A DNA stretch of 60,172 nucleotides from Methyloceanibacter sp. GTDB taxonomy: Bacteria; Pseudomonadota; Alphaproteobacteria; Rhizobiales; Methyloligellaceae. The notes beneath the pieces were generated by a model. It was not told the DNA's origin. It did no database searches and saw only the letters and a program-made list of their open reading frames with translations. The translations under genes and the position numbers were made by a program. Position 1 is the stretch's first letter. Each line of letters begins with the position of its first letter. The stretch spans positions 1 through 60,172 of the forward strand of contig JASJEH010000005.1 of assembly GCA_030064755.1 (NCBI GenBank), written 5' to 3'. Positions 52,310-60,172 of the stretch are shown piece after piece.

Positions 52310-53875
52310 TTATCCCTTCTTCTGGGAAAGCGCGACGAAGCGGGTCTGATCGCCGGTCTTGACCTGCATCAAGACCTTGACCTTCTCCTTATCGCCTTTG
52401 GCGGCCTCGGAAGCGCGCGCGAGACCCTTTGCAACGTCACTCGGCGTGGAGACATCGACGCCTGCGACCTGCAAAATGATGTCGCCCGGCTTCAAGCCTT
52501 TGTCAGCGGCGTCGCTATCGGAGTCGACCTCTGTGATAACGACGCCTTCCTCGCCCGCACCGGGGATCTTGGACGCCGGTGCCAGCGACAGACCGAGCTT
52601 GTCCATCGGCTCGCTCTGATCCTCAGGCTCCTCGTTGCGAAGAGACGCGAGCTTCTTGGCACTCGGGAATGAACCAAGCGTCATATCAACCTCGCGCTTG
52701 TCACCGTAGCGAACGATCGCGAGCTTAACCTCGGAGTCGGGCTCGAGATCAGCGATCTTGCGAGCGAGATCACGCGAGTCCTTCACCTCGTTACCATTGA
52801 CCTCAACAATGACGTCACCAGCCTTGATGTCCTCTTTGGACGCAGGACCATCCTCGGTCACCTTCGTGATCATGGCGCCCTTCGGCTCAGCCAAGCCGAC
52901 GGAGTCGGCGATGTCGTCGTTCACATTCTGAATAACGACACCGAGCCATCCGCGATCAACGCTGCCGTCGTCCTTCAGATCCTCGACGACCTGCTTCACA
53001 AGCGCGGCCGGCACGGCAAACGCAATACCAACATTGCCGCCGGACGGCGAGAAGATCGCCGTGTTCACGCCGACCACGTTTCCATCGAGGTCGAAACTCG
53101 GACCGCCGGAGTTGCCGCGATTCACCGCAGCATCGATCTGAAGATAGTCGTACGGACCTGAGCCGATATCACGGTTATGAGCGGAGATGATACCGGCGGT
53201 CACCGTGCCACCCAGGCCAAACGGATTACCCACTGCAAGCACCCAATCACCGACACGCGGCCTCTTATCCGACATGTTTACGAAGGGGAACTTCGTCTTT
53301 GTCTTATCCGTCACCTTGACCAGCGCAAGGTCCGTGCGCGGATCGCTTCCAATCAGCTTGGCACTGTATTTCTCGCCGTCTTCCATTGTGACGGTAATGT
53401 CTTCAGCATCTTCGACAACGTGATTGTTGGTTACAACAAAGCCGTCTTCAGAAATGAAGAAGCCGGATCCCTGGGCGAGGCTTGGTGTACGATTCGCCGG
53501 CGGCTTTGGCATGCCCTTCCGGAACTGGTTAAAGAAGTCGTGAAGCGGATTATCCTCGGGTAGGTTGGGCAGTCCAGGAATAGGCGAGTCGTCGTTGCTT
53601 GCGGTCTTCACCTCACCCTTAACGTTGATACTCACCACCGCAGGCTTCACTTTCTCAACCAGATCGGCGAATGACAGCGGCGCCCGGCCATAGGGTGTCT
53701 CGATGGTCTGCTGCGTCTGGGCCGTTTCCGCGACAGCGAACGGCACACTCGGGTTGAATGAAAGGCCGATCGCCCCCGCGGCGACCAGCGCGGCTGCGGC
53801 GAGGATTACAGGCCTCCGAGCCGAGTTCCGCGGTCGCTTGCTCTCGTTCGCTGCTGGGTTCGTATCAGGTGTCAT
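52310..53875 (-). CDS. degP: periplasmic serine protease/chaperone DegP (HtrA/MucD family)
   Basis: 521 residues. Membrane or signal segment at about 21-48, then the trypsin-like domain with triad His152 (VVTNNHVVEDAED), Asp182 (GSDPRTDLALVKV) and Ser256 (VNRGNSGGPSFDLDGNVVGV). Two PDZ domains follow (GWLGVVIQNVNDDIADSVGL; GVVITEVDSDSDAADKGLKP). Degrades or refolds damaged envelope proteins. It lies between the cytochrome c maturation operon and the two-component system, as in many Hyphomicrobiales. Confidence 0.94.
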   Translation of the reverse strand: MTPDTNPAANESKRPRNSARRPVILAAAALVAAGAIGLSFNPSVPFAVAETAQTQQTIETPYGRAPLSFADLVEKVKPAVVSINVKGEVKTASNDDSPIPGLPNLPEDNPLHDFFNQFRKGMPKPPANRTPSLAQGSGFFISEDGFVVTNNHVVEDAEDITVTMEDGEKYSAKLIGSDPRTDLALVKVTDKTKTKFPFVNMSDKRPRVGDWVLAVGNPFGLGGTVTAGIISAHNRDIGSGPYDYLQIDAAVNRGNSGGPSFDLDGNVVGVNTAIFSPSGGNVGIAFAVPAALVKQVVEDLKDDGSVDRGWLGVVIQNVNDDIADSVGLAEPKGAMITKVTEDGPASKEDIKAGDVIVEVNGNEVKDSRDLARKIADLEPDSEVKLAIVRYGDKREVDMTLGSFPSAKKLASLRNEEPEDQSEPMDKLGLSLAPASKIPGAGEEGVVITEVDSDSDAADKGLKPGDIILQVAGVDVSTPSDVAKGLARASEAAKGDKEKVKVLMQVKTGDQTRFVALSQKKG

Positions 53876-54041
53876 TCGATTCCCCTCTCTTGGGACGTCA
53901 ACGTGTTCCGGCGATGCTCCGACAGAGCGGAGCGATCCTGTGAGAGAGGAATATAGAGAGCCGCCAATTACGCTGCGGTTTCGGCGGCATTAATTATCCG
54001 TAAGGTTCAAGAAACCCGGGCGGCCTTGAAAACCAAGGCCT

Positions 54042-54545
54042 CTACGGCTTGTCACCGTCTTTGGCCGCATCCTCCTCCAGAAGGCGCGTCAGATGGGCTT
54101 TCTCGCTTTCGGTCAGTGCCTCCGGCGCGGTGGACGCCGTCGCGCGACGGACGTAGCCATATAGTATTCCGCAGATGGCGAGGATCAGCAGTAGCGGCGC
54201 GGCCAGCCATAGAACCCATGTCTGCGGCGTGAAGCGCGGCTTCAACAGGACGAACTCGCCGTAGCGCGAAACCACAAAGGCGATGATCTCGTCGTCGCTA
54301 TCACCGGCCTCGAGCCGTTCACGTACGAGCACGCGCAAGTCCTTGGCTAAAGGCGCGTCCGAATCGTCAATGGACTGGTTCTGGCAGACAAGACAGCGCA
54401 ATTCTGCGGACAGCGCCCGCGCCCGGGCTTCAAGCGCCGGATCATCCAATACTTCGTCCGGATGAACGGCGGGCACGCTCGGGACACCAAGCGCGAACAA
54501 TGCGAGGCACGCGAAGAACAGAGATCTAAAAGCAGCCAGCATCAT
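54042..54545 (-). CDS. ccmH: cytochrome c maturation protein CcmH (CycL)
   Basis: 167 residues. Signal peptide, then the redox motif ELRCLVCQNQSIDDSDAPLA (Cys51, Cys54), which keeps apocytochrome Cys reduced for haem attachment, and a C-terminal membrane helix (VLWLAAPLLLILAICGILYG). Only the short CcmH/CycL form; the TPR part is the separate CcmI. Its start overlaps the ccmF stop by four bases. Confidence 0.95.
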   Translation of the reverse strand: MMLAAFRSLFFACLALFALGVPSVPAVHPDEVLDDPALEARARALSAELRCLVCQNQSIDDSDAPLAKDLRVLVRERLEAGDSDDEIIAFVVSRYGEFVLLKPRFTPQTWVLWLAAPLLLILAICGILYGYVRRATASTAPEALTESEKAHLTRLLEEDAAKDGDKP

Positions 54546-56530
54546 TTGCCCGGCGCCATAACTGGCTCCGACTTCTGCTTGGCCCGTTTAGGCGCTCCCA
54601 CCCGCAAGCGGCGATCGGTCAGAGACACGCCTCCGCCGATGAACATCAAGAGAGGGCCAAGCCAGATCAGCCTAACCAACGGGTTGAAGTACACCCGGAC
54701 GGTGTGAGCGCCGTCCTTCAGCGGATCACCGAGCACCACGTAAAGGTCGCCACCCCAGGCATTGTAAATGCCAGCTTCCGTCGTCGCGCTATTCTCAACC
54801 GCGTAGGATCGCTTCGATGGGATGAGGGTTGTCACGGGCTGCCCGCCCCGCGTCACGTCGAACACGCCGACAAGTTCCTTGTAGTTGGGGCCCTGCCCCT
54901 CCTTCACGCCCTTGAAGGTGAGTGTGTAGCCGGCGATATCAACAGTGCCGCCGGGAGCCAACGCCTCAATCCGTTCGCTCCGCCAGGCCGTCGTCGCGAC
55001 GAGCCCGAGCACCATCACGCCAACTCCCGCGTGAGCCAGCGCCGTACCGTAAGAGGCTCGGGGCAAGTTTTGCATACGCCGCCAGCTTTCTTGCCAACTT
55101 GCCTGGAACAACTTCGATCGTGTGGCGATTTCGGTCGCCGCTCCCACGATGAGCCAGAACCCAAGACCGATCCCAAGAGGTGCAAGCCAGGGACCGCTTT
55201 GATACATGGCAAGCGCGACGATGATGGCAAAAAGGCTCACGACAGCGGCAACTGTGAGCCGCTGCGCAACCGCCAGCAGGTCGCCGCGTTTCCATGCGAG
55301 CAGTGGCCCGAAGGGCACGGCGAGCAAGAGTGGAATGACCAGCGGTACGAACGTCAGATTGAAGAACGGCGCGCCGACGGAGATCTTCTCGCCGGTAACC
55401 GCTTCGAGGGCGAGCGGATAGAGCGTGCCGACGAACACGGCCGCGCAAGAGACCGTCAGCAGCAGGTTGTTGAAAACCAGGGCGCCCTCCCGGCTAATCG
55501 GGGCGAACAGTCCTCCTTGGGACAGAAGTGGCGCGCGCCAGGCGAATAGTGCGAACGACCCGCCGATAAAGACCGCCATAATGCCGAGAATGAAGACACC
55601 GCGCGCAGGATCGACCGCAAAGGCGTGGACTGATGTAAGCACGCCCGAGCGCACGAGAAACGCACCCATGAGGCTTAAGGAAAAGGTGATGATGGCGAGC
55701 AGGATGGTCCAAACTTTGAGCGCGTCTCGCTTTTCCATGACGAGCGCCGAATGGAGCAACGCGGTTCCCGCGAGCCAAGGCATAAACGAGGCGTTCTCAA
55801 CCGGATCCCAGAACCAGAAACCGCCCCAGCCGAGCTCGTAATAGGCCCACCATGAGCCCAGCGCGATGCCTAGCGTTAAGAACATCCAAGCCGCCAGCGT
55901 CCACGGCCGTACCCAGCGTGCCCAGGCCGCATCGATACGGCCGTCGATGAGTGCAGCAACCGCGAAGGAGAAGGCCATGGAGAAGCCGACATAGCCTACG
56001 TAGAGAAATGGCGGGTGAATGGCGAGCGCGGGGTCCTGAAGGACAGGGTTTAGTCCATTACCGTCGAACGGTGCGGGATCGACCCGCAAGAACGGGTTCG
56101 ACGTCATGACGATAAAGAGCAGGAAGGCCACGGCAATCGAGCCCTGCACGGCGAGCACATTCGCCCGCAAGCGCCGCGGAAGGTTCGAGCCAAATGTCGC
56201 AACGGCGGCACCGAACAGCGCAAGGATCAAGACCCATAGAACCATGGATCCTTCATGGTTCCCCCACACACCGGAAATCTTGTAGATCATCGGCTTAGCC
56301 GAGTGCGAGTTCTGCCACACATTCAGCACTGAAAAGTCGGACGTGACATACGCGACGGTCAGGGCCGCGAAGGCAATGCCGATCAGAATGAACTGTAACT
56401 GCGCCGCCGGAACGGAGACCGCCGCCAGGCGCGGATCATTGAAGCGCGTCCCGATGATCGGCAGCACCATCTGAACAATGGCGACGCCCAGGGCAAGTAT
56501 CAGAGCATAGTGACCCGTCTCGGCGATCAT
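54542..56530 (-). CDS. ccmF: haem lyase CcmF (CycK)
   Basis: 662 residues from ATG 56530, which overlaps the ccmE stop (ATGA); a longer open frame exists by chance. About 15 membrane helices. WWD signature [20 protein letters not shown] binds haem; the HGSEG-like motif is seen in [15 protein letters not shown]. Works with CcmH and CcmI to ligate haem from CcmE to apocytochromes in the periplasm. Confidence 0.96.
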   Translation of the reverse strand: MIAETGHYALILALGVAIVQMVLPIIGTRFNDPRLAAVSVPAAQLQFILIGIAFAALTVAYVTSDFSVLNVWQNSHSAKPMIYKISGVWGNHEGSMVLWVLILALFGAAVATFGSNLPRRLRANVLAVQGSIAVAFLLFIVMTSNPFLRVDPAPFDGNGLNPVLQDPALAIHPPFLYVGYVGFSMAFSFAVAALIDGRIDAAWARWVRPWTLAAWMFLTLGIALGSWWAYYELGWGGFWFWDPVENASFMPWLAGTALLHSALVMEKRDALKVWTILLAIITFSLSLMGAFLVRSGVLTSVHAFAVDPARGVFILGIMAVFIGGSFALFAWRAPLLSQGGLFAPISREGALVFNNLLLTVSCAAVFVGTLYPLALEAVTGEKISVGAPFFNLTFVPLVIPLLLAVPFGPLLAWKRGDLLAVAQRLTVAAVVSLFAIIVALAMYQSGPWLAPLGIGLGFWLIVGAATEIATRSKLFQASWQESWRRMQNLPRASYGTALAHAGVGVMVLGLVATTAWRSERIEALAPGGTVDIAGYTLTFKGVKEGQGPNYKELVGVFDVTRGGQPVTTLIPSKRSYAVENSATTEAGIYNAWGGDLYVVLGDPLKDGAHTVRVYFNPLVRLIWLGPLLMFIGGGVSLTDRRLRVGAPKRAKQKSEPVMAPGK

Positions 56531-56988
56531 TGCGTCGTCACCTCTCCTGTCAGTTTGCCATCGCGCCAAACGCCCGTCTCTTTCAGCTTCGCGGCAACTT
56601 CTGGCGGCATGTAGTTCTCATCATGCTTTGCGAGCACATTGTCGGCCTTGAAGGTTCCATCCGGCATCAACGCGCCCTCCGTTACGACACCCTGTCCTTC
56701 CCGAAAGAGATCGGGCAATACGCCGGTATAGGTCACGGGCAAGACCTTGGCGCCGTCGGTTACGGAAAAATAGACCGTCGTACCCTCGTCGCGTTTGACG
56801 CTGCCGGTCTCGACGAGACCGCCGAGCCGGATTCGCTGCCCCGGAGCAACCTCCATCTTGGCGATGTCGCTTGGGCTGTAGAAGAACACGATCGAGTCCC
56901 GCATGGCATACAGCACCAGACCCACGGCCACACCGAGAACCACAAGGCACGTCCCGATCAATACCCCTCGGCGCTGCTTCCTCGTCAT
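56527..56988 (-). CDS. ccmE: haem chaperone CcmE (CycJ)
   Basis: 153 residues. An N-terminal anchor helix ([20 protein letters not shown]), then an OB-fold beta barrel ([20 protein letters not shown]) and the C-terminal haem site [13 protein letters not shown], with His122 making the covalent bond to haem and Tyr126 as axial ligand. Carries haem from CcmABCD to CcmF. Its start overlaps the ccmI stop by four bases. Confidence 0.96.
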   Translation of the reverse strand: MTRKQRRGVLIGTCLVVLGVAVGLVLYAMRDSIVFFYSPSDIAKMEVAPGQRIRLGGLVETGSVKRDEGTTVYFSVTDGAKVLPVTYTGVLPDLFREGQGVVTEGALMPDGTFKADNVLAKHDENYMPPEVAAKLKETGVWRDGKLTGEVTTQ

Positions 56989-58136
56989 GACGTCAATCCT
57001 AAGTCTGCTGCGAGCGTGTCCAATTGCTTTATCGCCTGTGCGTTGCCCGCGAACAGGTCCTTGGCCTGGGCCAGAGCCTTCTTCGCGTCTTCGCTGCGTC
57101 CAAGTACGGTATACGCACGAACGAGACGGAGCCAGCCGGGCAAATCGTCACCATTTGTCTCTAGCCGCGCGGCGAGTCGTTTGACCATCTGATCGACCAT
57201 GGCCTCCCGCTCTGCCGGAGTCATGTTCTGGGCGGCCGCAACGTCGGCCGCGGATGGCCCCGCCTGCGGTGTGAGTGGCGAAACAGCTGCGGGCGCCTCT
57301 CCGGACTTCCTGGCCTGCGCGTTCGCGATCCGCGCGTCGACCATAGAGGTCCAGCGCTCATCATCTTGCCGGGCATCGCGCAGCCCACGCCAGTCTGCCA
57401 GCGCGTCGTCGAAGTTGCCCTCTTGCTCTTTGGCTATAGCGAGAAGAATGCGCGGCTCGATCAGCGTCTCGTCTTGCTTCAGCGCCTCTTCGAGGGCTAT
57501 CCGCGCCGGCTCTGTCACCAACCCTTGTTGCTCCAGGACAAGCGCCTGTCCGAGACCCGAAAGCCGCTTTGCGGATGGCCCGAGCAGTCGGATCGCTTGG
57601 CGATAGGCTTCCGCAGCATCTGCGTAGCGCCGGCCGCTCAGATAGATCGGCGCGATGGCGTCCCAACCGGCGCCTTCATCCGGAAAGGCGCGAAGCCGCG
57701 CTTCGACGCGTGCGACGAGAACGCCGATGTCCGTCTCCTGACCCGGATCTGTCAGCCGCGCCGCCAAAGGCTGATCTGGAAGTTGGGGAGAACCATAATA
57801 GAGGTAAGCGCCAAGAACGGTCGCTGGCAGACACGCCACTACAAGCACAAGCGCCGCCCGCGGCAACAGCCCGCGTGATCCCTCGCCGGAGGCATCGCTG
57901 TTCTTCTCGTCCACGGCCAGCAGCCGACGGGCGACCTCAAGCCGGGCGGCCTCTGCCTCCGCATCGCCGATCAGCCCGCGCGCACGATCCGCCTCGATCT
58001 CGTCGAGTTGATCCCGGTAGACCGCGGCGTCAAAGGCGTCTCGCTCGTTCACGACCTCGCGGCCGACAACGAGCGGATACAGCAGGAAGGACAGAACGAC
58101 GGCAGTGAGAGCCGCCAGGATGACCCAAAGCAGCAC
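56985..58136 (-). CDS. ccmI: cytochrome c biogenesis protein CcmI (CycH)
   Basis: 383 residues from GTG 58136. Two membrane helices (residues about 2-20 and 92-112) flank a cytoplasmic loop with a leucine-zipper-like helix ([20 protein letters not shown]). TPR-like repeats follow in the periplasmic part ([39 protein letters not shown]). Holds apocytochrome c for haem ligation. First gene of ccmIEFH (cycHJKL), with ATGA overlaps throughout. Confidence 0.93.
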   Translation of the reverse strand: MLLWVILAALTAVVLSFLLYPLVVGREVVNERDAFDAAVYRDQLDEIEADRARGLIGDAEAEAARLEVARRLLAVDEKNSDASGEGSRGLLPRAALVLVVACLPATVLGAYLYYGSPQLPDQPLAARLTDPGQETDIGVLVARVEARLRAFPDEGAGWDAIAPIYLSGRRYADAAEAYRQAIRLLGPSAKRLSGLGQALVLEQQGLVTEPARIALEEALKQDETLIEPRILLAIAKEQEGNFDDALADWRGLRDARQDDERWTSMVDARIANAQARKSGEAPAAVSPLTPQAGPSAADVAAAQNMTPAEREAMVDQMVKRLAARLETNGDDLPGWLRLVRAYTVLGRSEDAKKALAQAKDLFAGNAQAIKQLDTLAADLGLTS

Positions 58137-58256
58137 GAACAGGTCCTAACCTTCAGAATTCAAACGGTGACTAGGCATAGGACAACGGTGCTTGCCAGAG
58201 CAAGGCGAAGGCGGCGCCCGAAAGATGAAATCGCGGCAATGTTTGGTCGGCAGGGC

Positions 58257-58631
58257 CTATCCGACTTGGCTCCAGCGCCCGTCGGGCTGCCGGCAGGCCG
58301 TCCCATTTGTGGTCTGCGGCGCGCCGTTGATGAACATGGTATGGGTGAACGGTCGGCAGAAGGAATTGCCCTTTTTGTAGGGCGTGCCGGGTACAATTTG
58401 CCCGTTATGCTGGTTTGCCGGGTTGTTCCACGAGGTCGCCTGACCCGCCTGACCAAATTCCAGCGCCTTCTGCTGCGCCTCGGCAGCGAGCTTCTGATCC
58501 TGGGCATCCATGCCCGCAGTGCCCGAATTGCGTGTCATCGACCCAAAGAGAGCGTCGGTGCCAAGATTTCCTCCGGTTCCACAGGCGGCAAGCCCAAGCG
58601 TCAGCAAGGCAATTGCAAGAATGGATCTCAT
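58257..58631 (-). CDS. lipoprotein, 17-kDa surface-antigen-like
   Basis: 124 residues, GGGGAAG before the ATG. Lipobox LAAC gives a lipidated Cys at residue 17. The C-terminal half (GQATSWNNPANQHNGQIVPG, then NSFCRPFTHTMFINGAPQTT and GTACRQPDGRWSQVG) matches the rickettsial 17-kDa antigen/RT0821 type outer membrane lipoprotein, with two Cys likely disulfide bonded. It lies between the FeuQ-like kinase and ccmI. Function unknown; possibly envelope structure. Confidence 0.8.
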   Translation of the reverse strand: MRSILAIALLTLGLAACGTGGNLGTDALFGSMTRNSGTAGMDAQDQKLAAEAQQKALEFGQAGQATSWNNPANQHNGQIVPGTPYKKGNSFCRPFTHTMFINGAPQTTNGTACRQPDGRWSQVG

Positions 58632-58762
58632 TGGTCTTCCCCAGCTCAGAAGGACCGAACCGGCCCTCTGCGAGAGGCTGCAATATAAGTGTAACCCCTC
58701 AGCGGAGTGTTAAGAATACAAAATCGGGCCAAATTAGGTTGTGGCCGGATCGCGCAAAAGAT

Positions 58763-60127
58763 TTAGGCAGATGGGAGAGTTAGCCGCGCACTGAGCCCCC
58801 CGGCCGGAGCATCCTCTAGTGTAAAGTGCCCTTTGTAGAGATGGGCCAGGTCGGCGACGATCGAGAGGCCAAGCCCGGACCCCGGCTTGCTTTCATCGAG
58901 GCGCTGCCCCCGCTTGACAGCCTGCTCGCGTTCGGCGCGGGTTAGACCCGGCCCGTCGTCGTTGACCATCACGGATATCGTGTCGTCGCCCAGGCGCCGG
59001 GCTGTGACTGCCACTGTGCCTTCTGCCCACTTACAGGCATTGTCCATGAGGTTGCCGGTCATCTCCTCGAAGTCGTGCTTCTCGCCCTGGAACTTGAGGC
59101 CAGGATCGATTGACACCGTCAGCTGGATTCCCTTTTCACCGTAGATCCGGTCCAGGGCACGCTTCAACGCATTTAGCGTCGGTTCGACTTCGGTCACACC
59201 GCCAATCACCCCCGAGCGCGCCGCGACCCGTGCCCGATCCAGATGGTGCGTGATCTGCGTCCGCATGAGGTCGGCCTGCTCCACAACCTTGTCCGAGAGC
59301 GGTCCGTCATGCGCGCGGGCTTCGTTGCTGATAACGCTGAGTGGCGTTTTCAGCGCATGCGCGAGGTTGCCCACATGGGTCCTCGCCCGCTCGACAACGT
59401 CGCGGTTGGATTGGATCAGCGCGTTGAGCTCGGTCTGAAGCGGCTTGATCTCGTCGGGAAGTTCCCCCTCCAGCTTTTCCGCATCGCCTGAACGGATCGC
59501 GGCAAGGTCGTGGCGGATCGCGCGAAGCGGCAACAGCCCAAACCGCACCTGGAAGAACGTAGCGGCCGTAAGTCCAACGCCGAGAACGACCAGCGCCAGG
59601 ACTAGCATCGTGGTGAACTGGGCAAGATCCTCGTCGATCTCCGCGGAGTTGCCAGCAACCGCGTAGGAATAGGCCGGCTGCTCCTGGCCGCCCGGCCGGA
59701 TCTCGCGTTCTTCGATGCGCAGGTTCTCGTCGTCGGGCCCGGTCGCGTAGCTGCGCCGTGTGAGTGTGTCGTCGGGGGGAATGTCTTCGCTGCTTGGGAG
59801 GTTCAGCTGCTGGTCGAGCAGCGAATCCGACACGAAAAGCGGGCGCTCATCGCCATCGTCCAATGCCTTGATTTGCCAGTACCAGCCCGAGAACGGGATA
59901 TCGAAGAGCGGTGCACCAAGACTCTCAGGCGATTCCGGCTCGTCACCGCCTTCGGCAGTGCTCGCAGCAATAAGACTCGTCATATAGACGTCGAGCCGCG
60001 CATCGAAATTGCGTTCGATACTCTGGCGGTAAAGGGAGGTCAGCAGTATTGCGGCGATGGGGATCACCACGAGCACCCATGCGGCGGCGGAGACGAAGAG
60101 TCGGAAGGCGAGAGATTTAGGCCCCAT
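58763..60127 (-). CDS. feuQ: FeuQ/PhoQ-like sensor histidine kinase
   Basis: 454 residues. N-terminal membrane helix (LFVSAAAWVLVVIPIAAILL), a large acidic periplasmic domain (about 35-165), and a second helix (MLVLALVVLGVGLTAATFFQ). After a HAMP-like linker comes the His box VGNLAHALKTPLSVISNEAR, then LMDNACKWAEG, VNDDGPGLTRAER and GSGLGLSIVADLAHLYKG. The PhoQ-like form and the position upstream of a lipoprotein and cycHJKL fit FeuQ of rhizobia; its role (periplasmic glucan or iron sensing) is from family knowledge. Confidence 0.78.
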   Translation of the reverse strand: MGPKSLAFRLFVSAAAWVLVVIPIAAILLTSLYRQSIERNFDARLDVYMTSLIAASTAEGGDEPESPESLGAPLFDIPFSGWYWQIKALDDGDERPLFVSDSLLDQQLNLPSSEDIPPDDTLTRRSYATGPDDENLRIEEREIRPGGQEQPAYSYAVAGNSAEIDEDLAQFTTMLVLALVVLGVGLTAATFFQVRFGLLPLRAIRHDLAAIRSGDAEKLEGELPDEIKPLQTELNALIQSNRDVVERARTHVGNLAHALKTPLSVISNEARAHDGPLSDKVVEQADLMRTQITHHLDRARVAARSGVIGGVTEVEPTLNALKRALDRIYGEKGIQLTVSIDPGLKFQGEKHDFEEMTGNLMDNACKWAEGTVAVTARRLGDDTISVMVNDDGPGLTRAEREQAVKRGQRLDESKPGSGLGLSIVADLAHLYKGHFTLEDAPAGGLSARLTLPSA

Positions 60128-60172
60128 CGGGCGAGAGCCTTTCAGGGCTAGATTGGATCAATTCTGTTGCGC
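60117..60172 (-). CDS. possible 3' end of the upstream response regulator (partial)
   Basis: A frame open to the window edge on the minus strand ends with TAA at 60117-60119, overlapping the kinase start by 11 bases; tail ATELIQSSPERLSPDGA. Gene order suggests a FeuP-like regulator. The piece is too short to prove it, and another frame ends at a TAG further upstream. Confidence 0.2.
   Translation of the reverse strand, partial: ATELIQSSPERLSPDGA

Noticed and set aside
1..60172. Mobile elements, CRISPR arrays, integrase or att sites
   Set aside because: No transposase, integrase, spaced direct repeats or tRNA-edge duplications were seen in the sequence.

Overview
The window reads as chromosomal DNA of an alphaproteobacterium, most likely of the order Hyphomicrobiales (Rhizobiales). 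Reasons: high G+C, the block feuQ-like kinase / lipoprotein / cycHJKL (ccmIEFH) / degP / two-component system / glnE at 47-60 kb, a type II glutamine synthetase with a DUF2735 neighbour, an alphaproteobacterial ornithine/lysine decarboxylase, DivJ/PleC-like kinases, DUF1289 and TIGR02281 proteins. Genus cannot be fixed from the sequence. No rRNA, tRNA, CRISPR array, prophage or insertion sequence was seen.

Layout. 0-4 kb: a tight minus-strand set of a potassium channel, a small membrane protein, a HlyD-type membrane fusion protein and an alpha/beta hydrolase broken by one in-frame TGA; the two middle proteins share a near-identical N-terminal segment. 4-16.3 kb: an accessory-looking stretch rich in small exported or single-span proteins (several under 90 residues, three of 24-33 residues), mixed with an AI-2E-type transporter, DUF3429, a periplasmic rhodanese, a PQQ-type sugar dehydrogenase, a CPA1 antiporter, a fasciclin protein and DoxX. 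A candidate small RNA with its own promoter and strong terminator lies near 9.9 kb. 16.4-27.8 kb: glnII with a sigma-54 promoter and DUF2735; decarboxylase, caspase-like protein without its catalytic Cys, di-haem cytochrome c and a GST; a degenerate DUF1045 protein, small ORFs and a 2-oxoglutarate oxygenase; a beta-hydroxyacid dehydrogenase facing an Lrp regulator; a uracil-DNA glycosylase-like protein and an MBL hydrolase. 28-36 kb: a DivJ-like kinase, DUF1289, two tandem retropepsin-like proteases, phosphomannomutase, an ICMT-like methyltransferase, an OxyR-like regulator lacking the redox cysteines, and TerC.

36-47 kb: dusA, an arsRCH arsenic operon whose arsR appears leaderless, a TsdA-like cytochrome divergent from a copper-type P-ATPase, pepN and a PAS histidine kinase. 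47-60 kb: glnE translationally coupled to an upstream OmpR-type two-component system, degP, the cytochrome c maturation operon ccmIEFH with ATGA overlaps, a surface-antigen-like lipoprotein, and a FeuQ/PhoQ-like kinase whose response regulator probably lies just outside the window.

Taken together: haem/cytochrome maturation plus envelope quality control (degP, two sensor systems), nitrogen assimilation (glnII, glnE), metal and arsenic defence, and many small envelope proteins. The most unusual items are the channel/HlyD/hydrolase module with a duplicated N-terminal segment, the peptide-rich stretch with the candidate small RNA, and three proteins of known families that have lost defining residues (caspase-like, DUF1045, OxyR-like).
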